Positions 17,230 to 25,829 of a DNA stretch of 64,000 bases are shown in pieces. Location of the stretch: assembly GCA_029432775.1 (NCBI GenBank), contig JAROAZ010000029.1, forward strand, positions 17,661 to 81,660, given 5' to 3'. The notes beneath the pieces are model-generated. The model did not search any database, had not been told where the DNA came from, and saw only the letters and a program-made list of their open reading frames with translations. This stretch comes from Pontiellaceae bacterium B12227. Lineage in GTDB: Bacteria; Verrucomicrobiota; Kiritimatiellia; Kiritimatiellales; Pontiellaceae. How positions within the stretch are numbered: the stretch's first letter is position 1; each line of letters starts with the position of its first letter. A program made the position numbers and the translations under genes.

Positions 17230-20208
17230 TTGAAAAGACGCCACCCACTGATCTTACTTGCCGCACTCGCGCTGCCACTGCTTGCAGCCGGGAATCCTCA
17301 GCCCGTGCTGGATCTGGACTTTACTGCAGCCGAGGGCTTTTCAGATGGCACAACCCTTGACGGCACCCAGTCGATGAACACGCAGGGCGGATGGAAAGCC
17401 GGAGATACCGCCGGAACCGGATATGCCTTTTCTTCCAATGCCTGGAACCGCGCCCGAAACATGGCCACTTTCACACTGGCGGTGGATGACTCAGTCGTCA
17501 TAGAAACCATCTTACGCCTTTCAGATCACGACGGTATTTATTCCGCCACCGACAGTTTCAGAATCGGTTTTGCTGAAAATGCGCAACACGCCGGCACCAA
17601 CACGCCCTCCATTGGCTCATCGATTGAAATTACTTCCGACGGGGGTTATCAGTTCGGCTATGAGGATGCCAAAATTACGGTTGATTCCGCGCAGGCCACT
17701 GATTGGGTCGTGCTCACCCAGACCATCTTCCGCGAAGCCGGCACCGATCAGTTTTCCGGCTATATTGCCGCATCGAACGTCACCGCCGGCACTGATCTGG
17801 GCACCCTTTCCAACCATTGGAACCAGAGCACCGATGACGGTTCGTGGGGCGGGAGCATGCGCCCCAGCTTCCGGACCTATGCAAATACACAGGATACCGC
17901 GCTTGAGATTGACCGCTGGACGGTTGTCACTTCCACCAACGCCCGTCCTGTATACATGCCGCCCCCCGCAGTGGTCACCAACGATGTCACCGTAACCGTC
18001 GACCTCACCCGCAAGCGCTCCATCGGCGGCGTGCAGACCCTCGACCGCGAACAATGGTTCGGCGTTTATCATGAAACCGGCTACGGAACGCGTGAGGTCG
18101 ATGGCAAGTCGATTGACGAATGGATTCTGGAAGAAGGCCGCATGCTCCCCTCCCGCGGAACCGTGGATTACCATGGCTACTGGGCGAACGGCTCAACGAC
18201 CTATTACTCGGAAGACCCATCCCGCCCCGGATATATTAACCCGGCCGAGCTGACCAACCATCTGGGCGCCGTCGGCCGTTATGTGACCGCGCTGGGCATA
18301 GATCCGAACCATAAAACCGTTTTCTCCGGCTCCGGCCACGGCCGCTATCCCGACTTCATGTGCTGGCCCACCAACCAGACCCACGGCGTTTACACCGTTT
18401 CCAACCACGCCGCCCATGGCGAAGCCGTGGTCATTGCCCACGCCAACATTCAGAATGCCGGCGGCCTGATGCCCACCTGGTACGAGGTCATGAACGAAAG
18501 TTCCATTCAGAATAACTTCGGCTGGCACTGGGATCCCGGCGCCTGGGATAAACTGGCCGAACTTCATACCGGTGTCGCCGATGCCATGCATGCTTCCGAA
18601 TTTTCCAACACCGTACGTATTGCCGGCCCCACCGATGCCTATCCGTTCCGCGACGGCAAAGACGGCGATTTTTCGAACTGGCTGGGTTCCGATAAAATAT
18701 TCATCGAGAAAGCCGGCCACAAGATGGATGCGTATGCCATCCACACCTATGAACAGATGGTCACCAACAGCACCAGCAGCTTTGATGACCAGTTCTCGGT
18801 AACCGAAATCTGGCACCAGGGCCGGCTGGCCTCGTTCATCGACCTTTGGGAAAATGACCATCATCTGATCCATGGAGGAACGCTGCCCTTTGTCTTTTCC
18901 GAATACGGTATGCTGGGCAACAAAAACCCCTATGGCGATCGCAATGCCTACTATCAGGTCCGCAGCTGCAACGGCATCCTGCTCTCGCTGATGGATCGTC
19001 CCGATGTGGTCGATAAAATGAGCGCCTTCCTGATGTCGCAGGCGCCTTATAACTGGAATCAGAAGCGCGTGTTCTTTGCTTCCGAGGATTCCGGCACCAC
19101 GATGTATAAGACCTCCTACTTCGAATACCTGCGCTTCTGGCACGATCTGGACGGCGACTATCTGTTTTCCGAAACCGATAACCAGCACCTCACCGCCCGC
19201 GCCTTCCTGAATAACAACGACACGCTCTATGTTGTGATGAAAAATAATTTCAACGCGCCGTTCCGGATGGACCTCGCTGCCCTGCTGCCGGCCGGAGCCG
19301 CTACCGGCGCGGCTGAGATTCAACGCATCTACTTCAACGGCATCGACGATGTCGCCCGCGATCCGTTTGCCCCGCTCGCCAGTCTGAATGATGTGCTGAT
19401 CGTTCCTGATGAAACCGTCATGCTCCGTGTTCCAATCACTGGAATCCCGCAACTGCTCGTCTGGGAAGAATACAACCACTATGGCAGCGGCACGCTGGTT
19501 CCAATGGTTGGAAGTCAGGCCGAAGCGTTCAGCTTTGATGTGCCAAGCGACCAGCTGAACGGAAATGCCGAAGGCCGCGTGAACATCAGCCTGTATTCAA
19601 AAATTGGCTTTTCCGGCGCACCGCCGCAAGTCAGCGTCAACGGCACTGTGGTCACCAACGTGCCAGACGTTTCGTTTACCGATGGCGCCGTGCGCAGCTG
19701 GAAACAGATTACTGTGCCCGTACCCGCGGGAATTCTGAAGCAGGGCGCGAACTCCGTTGTCATCACCCCGACCGAAGGCGGCGGAACTAAAAAGATTACC
19801 AGCGTCCGCCTCACCACCGTCAGTGCGCTCGGCGATGCCTCCGGCGATGGTGTGCCCGACTGGTGGCTCATCGAAAACGACCTCGACCCGCTTGTCGACA
19901 GAACGCTGGTCGATACAGACATCGATGGCTACACCGATGCGGATGAATATATCTGCGGAACTGATCCGAAGAACAGCAACAGCTTCCTGCGCGTCAGTAT
20001 TTCTCCGGTGCTCGTGAGCAATAGCGTCAGCATCAACTTCGTGTCCTCCTCCAACCGGCTCTATGCGGTTGAGGTGTCCGATAATCTGCTTTCCAATGAC
20101 TGGAACGACGCTACCAACGGGATCACCGGCACCGACGACCTGATCCAGCTCTATGATCCCGCCGGTGAATCCAACCGATTCTATCGCCTGAAGGTCGAAG
20201 TCGAATAG
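17230..20208 (+). CDS. Secreted GH86-like agarase/porphyranase
   Basis: 992 residues from TTG 17230, chosen because AGAGGA lies 9 nt upstream and the resulting protein begins with a normal signal peptide ending near LLAAG. Residues 25-250 are a beta-sandwich, lectin-like region; about 255-740 a (beta/alpha)8 catalytic domain with IGGVQTLDREQWF, GRMLPSRGT, WYEVMNES (acid/base Glu near 423) and FSEYGM (nucleophile Glu near 558); then a beta-sandwich, an Asp-rich calcium-type repeat (DASGDGVPDWW, DTDIDGYTDADEY), and a C-terminal domain. GH86 enzymes cut agar or porphyran of red algae. The family call rests on motif memory and is moderately sure. Five palindrome copies lie inside it. Confidence 0.68.
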   Translation: MKRRHPLILLAALALPLLAAGNPQPVLDLDFTAAEGFSDGTTLDGTQSMNTQGGWKAGDTAGTGYAFSSNAWNRARNMATFTLAVDDSVVIETILRLSDHDGIYSATDSFRIGFAENAQHAGTNTPSIGSSIEITSDGGYQFGYEDAKITVDSAQATDWVVLTQTIFREAGTDQFSGYIAASNVTAGTDLGTLSNHWNQSTDDGSWGGSMRPSFRTYANTQDTALEIDRWTVVTSTNARPVYMPPPAVVTNDVTVTVDLTRKRSIGGVQTLDREQWFGVYHETGYGTREVDGKSIDEWILEEGRMLPSRGTVDYHGYWANGSTTYYSEDPSRPGYINPAELTNHLGAVGRYVTALGIDPNHKTVFSGSGHGRYPDFMCWPTNQTHGVYTVSNHAAHGEAVVIAHANIQNAGGLMPTWYEVMNESSIQNNFGWHWDPGAWDKLAELHTGVADAMHASEFSNTVRIAGPTDAYPFRDGKDGDFSNWLGSDKIFIEKAGHKMDAYAIHTYEQMVTNSTSSFDDQFSVTEIWHQGRLASFIDLWENDHHLIHGGTLPFVFSEYGMLGNKNPYGDRNAYYQVRSCNGILLSLMDRPDVVDKMSAFLMSQAPYNWNQKRVFFASEDSGTTMYKTSYFEYLRFWHDLDGDYLFSETDNQHLTARAFLNNNDTLYVVMKNNFNAPFRMDLAALLPAGAATGAAEIQRIYFNGIDDVARDPFAPLASLNDVLIVPDETVMLRVPITGIPQLLVWEEYNHYGSGTLVPMVGSQAEAFSFDVPSDQLNGNAEGRVNISLYSKIGFSGAPPQVSVNGTVVTNVPDVSFTDGAVRSWKQITVPVPAGILKQGANSVVITPTEGGGTKKITSVRLTTVSALGDASGDGVPDWWLIENDLDPLVDRTLVDTDIDGYTDADEYICGTDPKNSNSFLRVSISPVLVSNSVSINFVSSSNRLYAVEVSDNLLSNDWNDATNGITGTDDLIQLYDPAGESNRFYRLKVEVE

Positions 20209-20383
20209 CGCGAGCAAGAATGACAACACCGGGCAGGCAGATCGCATAATCCGCATTTCACTTCTTCTTGTTTTCTATAAATGCGCCGCTACTATCGGCT
20301 GATTAAGAATCAGGGTTGCAGCATGTTTCCCCTTGATGGCGTCGCATGGCGCCGACCGATGAATATCAAATCACAGGAAAAAT

Positions 20384-21004
20384 ATGAAAATCTACTTCCC
20401 GCTTCTCTTCGGTTTAATGGCGGCCTATTTTCTTTGGATCGGCCTGAAGGTTGTCCTGCAAAAAAAACCGCTGCTGCTGCCGTCCCGCTTTTTCTTCGCC
20501 GTTATGGTACTGGCCTTTTCTCCGCAGCTGTTCAACACAACCCGGCTGATGGGAGACACCTGCTCTTCAGGCATTTCCATCCTGTTATGGCTGAATCCGG
20601 TCATGTTTATGTGCCTGCTGATCTTTTTCTGGATTCAGATGAAAGGCTATATTCTGATCGGCATTCACGATGAATCGTTCCGGGAGGCCCTTCATTTTTC
20701 GCTCAACAAAAATAAACTGAAATTTGAGGAGCGCTTATCCATTGTGGCCCTCACGGAGGAAAAAGCGGACCTGCAGGTGGCCATCCAGTCCTGGACCGGC
20801 GTTGGGCAATTGAAGCTCCGGAAATCCAAAAACAAGACCCTCATCAAAAACATTGTTGGCGGAATCAATGAGTACTATGCGGCAAACTGTATCAAGCCGA
20901 ACAACATCACCTCTGTTTTCTATATTGTCATGGGACTTTTAATGCTGATCTGTGCCGTGGCATTTTTCTTCGTATTTTCAAAGCTGGACAGCCTCGCGGC
21001 TTAA
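20384..21004 (+). CDS. Membrane protein of unknown function
   Basis: 206 residues, start supported by AGGAAAAAT before the ATG. Hydrophobic segments at about 5-25, 37-52, 63-83 and 177-200, with a cytoplasmic or periplasmic domain of about 90 residues between the third and fourth (LKFEERLSIVALTEEKADLQV). The pattern resembles a small bacterial PH-like domain between helices, but I do not recognise a family. It stands alone between the hydrolase and the C39-like protease gene. Confidence 0.55.
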   Translation: MKIYFPLLFGLMAAYFLWIGLKVVLQKKPLLLPSRFFFAVMVLAFSPQLFNTTRLMGDTCSSGISILLWLNPVMFMCLLIFFWIQMKGYILIGIHDESFREALHFSLNKNKLKFEERLSIVALTEEKADLQVAIQSWTGVGQLKLRKSKNKTLIKNIVGGINEYYAANCIKPNNITSVFYIVMGLLMLICAVAFFFVFSKLDSLAA

Positions 21005-21047
21005 TCCTGGTCTTTACAAGGTGCCGCCGTCCCATTAGCTTGAAATC

Positions 21048-22418
21048 ATGAAACAACTACTTTTAACCTGCATCACCCTGCTCACGGCGGCCCAACCGGT
21101 ACTCGCCAGAATCTGGACCAGCACACAGGGCAAAGAAGTTGAGGCAACAGTCTGCAAGGTGAACCCCGATAAGACCGTAGAGCTGGAAACGCCCCGCGGC
21201 AAAACCTTCACCGTTCCCTTTTCCACTTTTGTAGAATCCGATATCCAATATTTGGAAAACGTGCTCGCGGGGGGAAGCAGCGAACCGCTGCATCCCGTCC
21301 CCTGGGAAGCGATGAATGAGCTGTTCGGTATGCCCATCTGGCAGGATGCCAACCTCTGGGACGACCCCACGGCAGAGGCCGGTGAACGGCTGGAGCTATA
21401 CAAGGAATCGAAGACCAGCTTCATGGAGAACTACCGCTCCTACCCTCTCGGCCAGCGCAACGTCATCGACCAGCCCGTCTATGCCCTGGCCCTCTACGGC
21501 GGAACGGAGTTTACCGAAAGCCTCTCCTTGATTTTCCTGAATCTCGGCGATATTCCGCCGAATGCGAATACCAAAAAACTGATCAAACAGATTGAGGAGT
21601 CTGGCGAGCAGATGGAGATGCGCCTGGAGGATCTACTTGGAAAACCCGATAGGGACTCCCTCGGCAGTGGCGATCTGCGCGAAAAAGTCTGGCGTTGGGA
21701 CTGGAACGGCCATGCCATTCTGCTTTCAGTTCAGGAAAACAAATACACGGCCATGCGCATCATGCCGATCGAGCGGGCAGAAAACGGCGGAAAAATTTCC
21801 CGGTTGTCTGATGCCGAGCTCCGCCAGCGAATGGCTGCCTGTGTTGAGCGACGCGCTAATGGCGATGTCGCCATCACGAATATCCCCATGATCAATCAGG
21901 GGCCCAAGGGCTATTGCTCGCCGGCAACCTGGGAACGCTACCTGCGCTTCGTCGATATTCCCGCCGATATGTATCTGCTCGCCCTCGCGGCAAACACCGG
22001 AGCCGGCGGCGGTACCTATTCCCAGGACATCATTGATGCCACACGAAACATCATTTCTTCCAACGGCCGGAAACTGGGCAAGGTGGGTGAAACGCCCTCG
22101 GTCAACAAGATCTCTACGTATATTGACAAGGGATTGCCCGTCATGTGGACCTTCCGCAGCACACCGACATTCCAGCTGGAGGCTTCCATTAATACCGCCG
22201 AGCGCAATGGAAAAGAGACCAAGCTGAAGCGGAATCAGTCCGGACAGGACGAGGATACCAACGCCGGCGGCCACATCTGCCTGATCATCGGCTACAATGA
22301 AAAGACCGGCGAAATTGCCATTTCCGACAGCTGGGGGCCAAAATATGCTGAACGCTGGGTTCCCGCCAAAGCCATGGAGGGGCTGTCCTACGGCACAATG
22401 AACGTTATCAAGTGGTAG
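21048..22418 (+). CDS. Secreted SHD1-domain protein with C39-like cysteine peptidase domain
   Basis: 456 residues. Signal peptide (MKQLLLTCITLLTAAQPVLA), then an SLA1-homology-like (SHD1) module at 21-75 (RIWTSTQGKEVEATV, VELETPRGKTFTVPFS), a middle region of unknown fold, and a C-terminal papain-like C39-type domain with the presumed catalytic Cys in QGPKGYCSPAT, His in GGHICLIIGYN, and Asp in SDSWG. It is exported to the periplasm or surface; the substrate is unknown. The SHD1 module also occurs in the gene at 62451. SHD1 modules are frequent in PVC bacteria. Confidence 0.72.
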   Translation: MKQLLLTCITLLTAAQPVLARIWTSTQGKEVEATVCKVNPDKTVELETPRGKTFTVPFSTFVESDIQYLENVLAGGSSEPLHPVPWEAMNELFGMPIWQDANLWDDPTAEAGERLELYKESKTSFMENYRSYPLGQRNVIDQPVYALALYGGTEFTESLSLIFLNLGDIPPNANTKKLIKQIEESGEQMEMRLEDLLGKPDRDSLGSGDLREKVWRWDWNGHAILLSVQENKYTAMRIMPIERAENGGKISRLSDAELRQRMAACVERRANGDVAITNIPMINQGPKGYCSPATWERYLRFVDIPADMYLLALAANTGAGGGTYSQDIIDATRNIISSNGRKLGKVGETPSVNKISTYIDKGLPVMWTFRSTPTFQLEASINTAERNGKETKLKRNQSGQDEDTNAGGHICLIIGYNEKTGEIAISDSWGPKYAERWVPAKAMEGLSYGTMNVIKW

Positions 22419-22621
22419 GAGCCTATCGGCAACCTGCGCGATATCTCCCGGGAAAAATGATTTTCTCACGTCTGCCGAAGCATCGCAGGCCTCCGTGGCC
22501 CGGCGGTATGACCCGCGGAATTCTAGTCCTTATTGGGTTGCCCCCCATTTGGTGCCCCGCTATATTCGCCGCTCAATTTTGGGGAAGTAATAAATTTTAA
22601 CCAACTATAAGGAGACAAGTT

Positions 22622-23899
22622 ATGTCAGAAATCGTTGATGTATTGGCACGTGAAATTCTCGACTCGCGCGGTAACCCTACTCTCGAAGTGGATATCGTTC
22701 TGGATTCCGGTGCAACCGGCCGTGCGGCAGTTCCGTCAGGCGCTTCCACCGGTGTGAACGAAGCCCTCGAGCTTCGCGACGGCGACAAAGCCCGCTACCT
22801 CGGTAAAGGCTGTGAAAAAGCCGTAGACAATGTAAACGACACCATCGCACCGGCCATCATCGGCATGGACGCGATCGACCAGAACGGCATCGACAACTTG
22901 ATGATCGAGCTCGATGGTACTAAAACCAAATCCAAGCTCGGCGCTAACGCGATGCTGGGTGTTTCGCTGGCCGTTGCTCACGCGGCGGCTGACGAACTCG
23001 GTATTCCGCTGTTCCGTTACATCGGCGGCACCAATGCTAAAGCACTGCCGGTTCCGATGATGAACATCATCAACGGCGGATCCCACTCCGACGCTCCGAT
23101 TGCCTTCCAGGAATTCATGATTCGTCCGGTTGGCGCTCCTTCCTTCAAAGAAGGTCTGCGTTGCGGTGCTGAAGTATTCCACGCCCTGAAAGCCATCATT
23201 AAAGGTAAAGGCCTCTCCACGGCTGTTGGCGACGAAGGCGGATTTGCTCCGAACTTCGCCGGCGGAACAGAAGAAGCCCTCGACTCCATCATGCAGGCCA
23301 TCAAGGATGCCGGATACGAGCCGAAGAAAGATGTAACCATCGCGCTGGACTGCGCCGCTTCCGAGTTCTTCGAAGACGGCGTCTACAACTACGCGAAATT
23401 CGAAGGCGAAAACGGTGCGAAGCGTTCTTCCAAAGAACAGTCCGACTACCTCGCTGACCTCATCTCCAAATACCCGATCGATTCCATCGAAGACGGCATG
23501 AACGAAGAAGATTGGGACGGATGGAAAATCCTCAACGACAACATCGGCGACAAGTGTCAGCTCGTGGGCGACGACCTGTTCGTTACCAACGTTGAATACC
23601 TTGCACGCGGTATCGAAGAAGGTTCTGCCAACTCGATCCTCATTAAGGTGAACCAGATCGGCACACTGACTGAGACCCTCGACGCAATTGAAATGGCTCA
23701 CAAAGCCGGATTCACTGCTGTTGTTTCTCACCGTTCAGGCGAAACTTCCGACAACACCATCGCGGACATCGCGGTTGCAACCAATGCGGGCCAGATCAAA
23801 ACTGGATCCCTCAGCCGTTCCGACCGTATCTCCAAATACAATCAGCTGCTCCGTATCGAAGAAATGCTCGGTTCCGACAGCCGTTATGGCGATGCGTAA
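22622..23899 (+). CDS. eno: Enolase
   Basis: 425 residues, full length. Converts 2-phosphoglycerate to phosphoenolpyruvate in glycolysis. Signature segments present: SGASTG near 40, DEGGFAP near 207, LVGDDLFVTN, LIKVNQIGTLTET with the catalytic Lys, and SHRSGETSD followed by KTGSLSRSDR. AAGGAGA lies 7 nt before the ATG. Its codon use looks more biased than its neighbours (many GAA, GGC, AAC, CTC), consistent with high expression, and it contains no palindrome copy. A strong terminator follows. Confidence 0.97.
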   Translation: MSEIVDVLAREILDSRGNPTLEVDIVLDSGATGRAAVPSGASTGVNEALELRDGDKARYLGKGCEKAVDNVNDTIAPAIIGMDAIDQNGIDNLMIELDGTKTKSKLGANAMLGVSLAVAHAAADELGIPLFRYIGGTNAKALPVPMMNIINGGSHSDAPIAFQEFMIRPVGAPSFKEGLRCGAEVFHALKAIIKGKGLSTAVGDEGGFAPNFAGGTEEALDSIMQAIKDAGYEPKKDVTIALDCAASEFFEDGVYNYAKFEGENGAKRSSKEQSDYLADLISKYPIDSIEDGMNEEDWDGWKILNDNIGDKCQLVGDDLFVTNVEYLARGIEEGSANSILIKVNQIGTLTETLDAIEMAHKAGFTAVVSHRSGETSDNTIADIAVATNAGQIKTGSLSRSDRISKYNQLLRIEEMLGSDSRYGDA

Positions 23900-23923
23900 C
23901 TAACACTTCGGTGTTAAGTGAAA

Positions 23924-23949
23924 GGGCGGTCTTCGGGCCGCCTTTTTTC
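23924..23949 (+). terminator. Rho-independent terminator after enolase
   Basis: GGGCGG pairs with CCGCC around a CTTCGG-type loop, followed by a run of T. A smaller hairpin TAACAC-TTCG-GTGTTA (23901-23916) lies directly before it. Confidence 0.9.
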
Positions 23950-23965
23950 TTTGTGAGGCACTCTA

Positions 23966-24017
23966 TGGAGGGCGACGCTTCGTCGTCGCCACGGACGCGA
24001 CGAAGCACATCCCTCCA
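23966..24017. repeat. Intergenic dyad with TGGAGGG/CCCTCCA ends
   Basis: A 52-bp unit with terminal inverted repeats TGGAGGG and CCCTCCA and an internal CGACGAAGC-type dyad (GGCGACGCTTCGTCG against CGACGAAGC). The TCGTCG/CGACGA content resembles the GACGAAGC cores of the 86-bp element, so it may be a distant relative. Confidence 0.5.
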
Positions 24018-24094
24018 CAACTCATAAAACAATCTTGTTCCCGAACAGTTTCCCGCTATATTTCACGAATCAACAATCGCGAATTACTTTATTC

Positions 24095-24403
24095 ATGCAA
24101 CAGACTGAAAAATACTGGAACCTGATCAACCGCATCGTACTGGTCGCCATCATCATCATGGCGGGCGTGGGTGTGGTTTTGGCGTTTACGCCGAAAGTGC
24201 GTCAGCTGCAGGAATATCAGACCACGCACGACAAACTGCAGCAGCGTATCAACGTTACACTGGCCGCCGAGCAGGATCTGAAAGATAAGCAGCGCCGCTT
24301 CAACTCCGATCCCGAGTTTGTGGAAAAGGTAGCCCACGAAGTCGGCTATGCCCGAACCAACGAAACCATCTTCCACTTCCCGGAAGAATCCGGAAGTTAT
24401 TGA
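24095..24403 (+). CDS. ftsB: FtsB/DivIC-family septum formation protein
   Basis: 102 residues from ATG 24095; the upstream in-frame ATG at 24035 would add a non-homologous extension. One membrane helix (about 10-31), a coiled coil (about 36-72), and the family end motif of the type DPEFVEKVAHEVGYARTNE, where FtsB/DivIC proteins have a short conserved region. They form a complex with FtsL and FtsQ in the divisome. Ribosome site is weak. The gene ends at the border of a word-repeat dyad that continues into thiD. Confidence 0.75.
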   Translation: MQQTEKYWNLINRIVLVAIIIMAGVGVVLAFTPKVRQLQEYQTTHDKLQQRINVTLAAEQDLKDKQRRFNSDPEFVEKVAHEVGYARTNETIFHFPEESGSY

Positions 24404-24520
24404 TTTTTGATTGCCGAATTTCGATTGATGATTTTCGGATGGCCAGGGCCCATACCCTTTAAATAGAAATCCGTTGGAGACCGAAAAATCGACAATCAGC
24501 AATCAAAAATCGACAATCCA
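24401..24520. repeat. Word-repeat dyad, GATTGCCGA class, reaching into thiD
   Basis: Left arm about 24401-24438 (TGATTTTTGATTGCCGA, TTCGATTGATGATTTTCGG), right arm 24481-24520 (CCGAAAAATCGACAATCAGC, AATCAAAAATCGACAATCCA). The right arm is close to the reverse complement of the left over its whole length. The 3-kb-scale relatives are at 29500 and, as a single arm, in tilS at 47891. Confidence 0.75.
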
Positions 24521-25312
24521 ATAGTCTGGACCATCGCCGGCTCCGATTCCGGCGGCGGTGCCGGCATCCAGGCCGACCTGAAAGTCATGAGCGCCTTTGG
24601 CGTTCACGGATGCTCGGTCACCACCGCCCTCACCGCCCAGAACACAAAAGGCGTACTGTTTTCCGAACCTGTTTCTCCTGAAATGCTGCGCGTACAGTTC
24701 CAGGCATTGGAAACCGATCTTCCACCGGCCGCCATCAAAACCGGTATGCTCGGATCAGCGGCTTCCTGCAGCATCGTCGCAGACATTTTCCAAACATTGG
24801 AAGTTCCGATTATTTGCGATCCGGTGCTGAAATCCACCTCCGGCTCCGACCTGCTCGACCCCGAAGCATTGAATATCCTGAAAACCCGGATTTTTCCAAA
24901 GGTTGGAATTCTGACGCCGAATCTTCCAGAGGTTGGAAAACTCATCGGCAATTTCCAAACATTGGAAGAAGCGGCCGAACGAATACTCACGCTCGGTGTA
25001 CAATCCGTACTGATCAAAGGCGGGCATGCTGAACATGATGAATGCACCGATTTCTGGAGCGACGGAACCCGGTCGCTCCGGCTTTCCAGTCCCCGCATCG
25101 ATACCCGGCATTCTCACGGAACCGGCTGCATTCTTGCATCGGCCCTGGCCTCGGCCCTTGCGCTCGGCCAGGACCTGCCCAATGCGGTGAGTACCGCGAA
25201 AACCTTTCTGAATCAGTGCCTTAAATCGCCCGCAAATGTGGGCCGGGGTCATGGCCCCATGCTGATCCGACCCTTCGAAAACCGCGAAATAGACCGTCCA
25301 ACAATCCGCTAA
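24488..25312 (+). CDS. thiD: Hydroxymethylpyrimidine/phosphomethylpyrimidine kinase with an anomalous start
   Basis: Phosphorylates HMP and HMP-phosphate in thiamine biosynthesis. The ribokinase-fold N-terminal motif TIAGSDSGGGAGIQADLK is encoded upstream of the first ATG (24587), and no ATG, GTG or TTG occurs in frame between it and the stop at 24464. The best candidate start is ATC at 24488, which has GGAGA 8 nt upstream; ATC 24509 or ATA 24521 are alternatives. LTPNLPE and the anion-hole DTRHSHGTGC near the C-terminus support an intact enzyme. Five palindromes lie inside (24698, 24788, 24894, 24924, 24953), two of them within the LTPNLPE region. Confidence 0.85.
   Translation: MDNQQSKIDNPIVWTIAGSDSGGGAGIQADLKVMSAFGVHGCSVTTALTAQNTKGVLFSEPVSPEMLRVQFQALETDLPPAAIKTGMLGSAASCSIVADIFQTLEVPIICDPVLKSTSGSDLLDPEALNILKTRIFPKVGILTPNLPEVGKLIGNFQTLEEAAERILTLGVQSVLIKGGHAEHDECTDFWSDGTRSLRLSSPRIDTRHSHGTGCILASALASALALGQDLPNAVSTAKTFLNQCLKSPANVGRGHGPMLIRPFENREIDRPTIR
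24698..24967. repeat. Cluster of five dispersed palindromes in thiD
   Basis: Exact consensus copies at 24698-24712, 24788-24802, 24894-24908, 24924-24938 and 24953-24967, the densest group in the window (five in 270 bp). They are read in two frames: FQALE, FQTLE and FQTLE, and FPKVGI and LPEVGK. Confidence 0.9.
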
Positions 25313-25354
25313 TCCAATCTTCCAATCTGTTCGCCTTCCTCTATTATCCCGCCT

Positions 25355-25825
25355 ATGGAACCGATAACGCTTTATTTTACTCTCCTGCTTACAGGCTTTA
25401 TTCTGATCGGCATGGAAATTTTTATTCCCGGCGGTATTCTCGGGATTGTCGGCGGCATCGCCTGGCTCTTTGCAGCCGTGGTCGGCTTTCGTAATTTTTC
25501 CGACCCCTGGAACTTCATCAGCGGTATCTCGCTGTTGCTATGCGGCATTCTGACGTTTGTGATCTGGATTAAATATTTTCCGAAAAGCCGCATGGGAAAA
25601 ACCCTGTCCCTCCAGGAAGACGGGGCCGATTTCAAATCGCACAAGGTCGAAAACTTTCCGGTCGGCACTCCCGGCGAAGCCCTTTCCACGTTGCGCCCTT
25701 CTGGCATTGCCACGATTGATGGGAAACGCGTCGATGTGGTGGCCGATGGTGAATGGATTGAGGAAGGTCAGGCCATAAAAGTTTCTTCAACATCCGGCGG
25801 ACATGTTTCCGTCGTGAAAGCATAG
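25355..25825 (+). CDS. nfeD: NfeD-family membrane protein
   Basis: 156 residues: two or three membrane helices in the first 75 residues (GFILIGMEIFIPGGILGIVGG is the family mark, with further helices after it), then a C-terminal OB-fold domain (LRPSGIATIDGKRVDVVADG, EEGQAIKV). NfeD proteins are encoded next to flotillins and are thought to act with them in membrane microdomains. Here FloA lies one gene downstream, and the next start is 4 nt away, so nfeD, the bactofilin-like gene and floA form an operon. Confidence 0.88.
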   Translation: MEPITLYFTLLLTGFILIGMEIFIPGGILGIVGGIAWLFAAVVGFRNFSDPWNFISGISLLLCGILTFVIWIKYFPKSRMGKTLSLQEDGADFKSHKVENFPVGTPGEALSTLRPSGIATIDGKRVDVVADGEWIEEGQAIKVSSTSGGHVSVVKA

Positions 25826-25829
25826 CTCC

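Noticed and set aside
18193..19479. 428-codon open frame antisense to the hydrolase
   Set aside because: A shadow of GC-rich codons; the plus strand has catalytic motifs.
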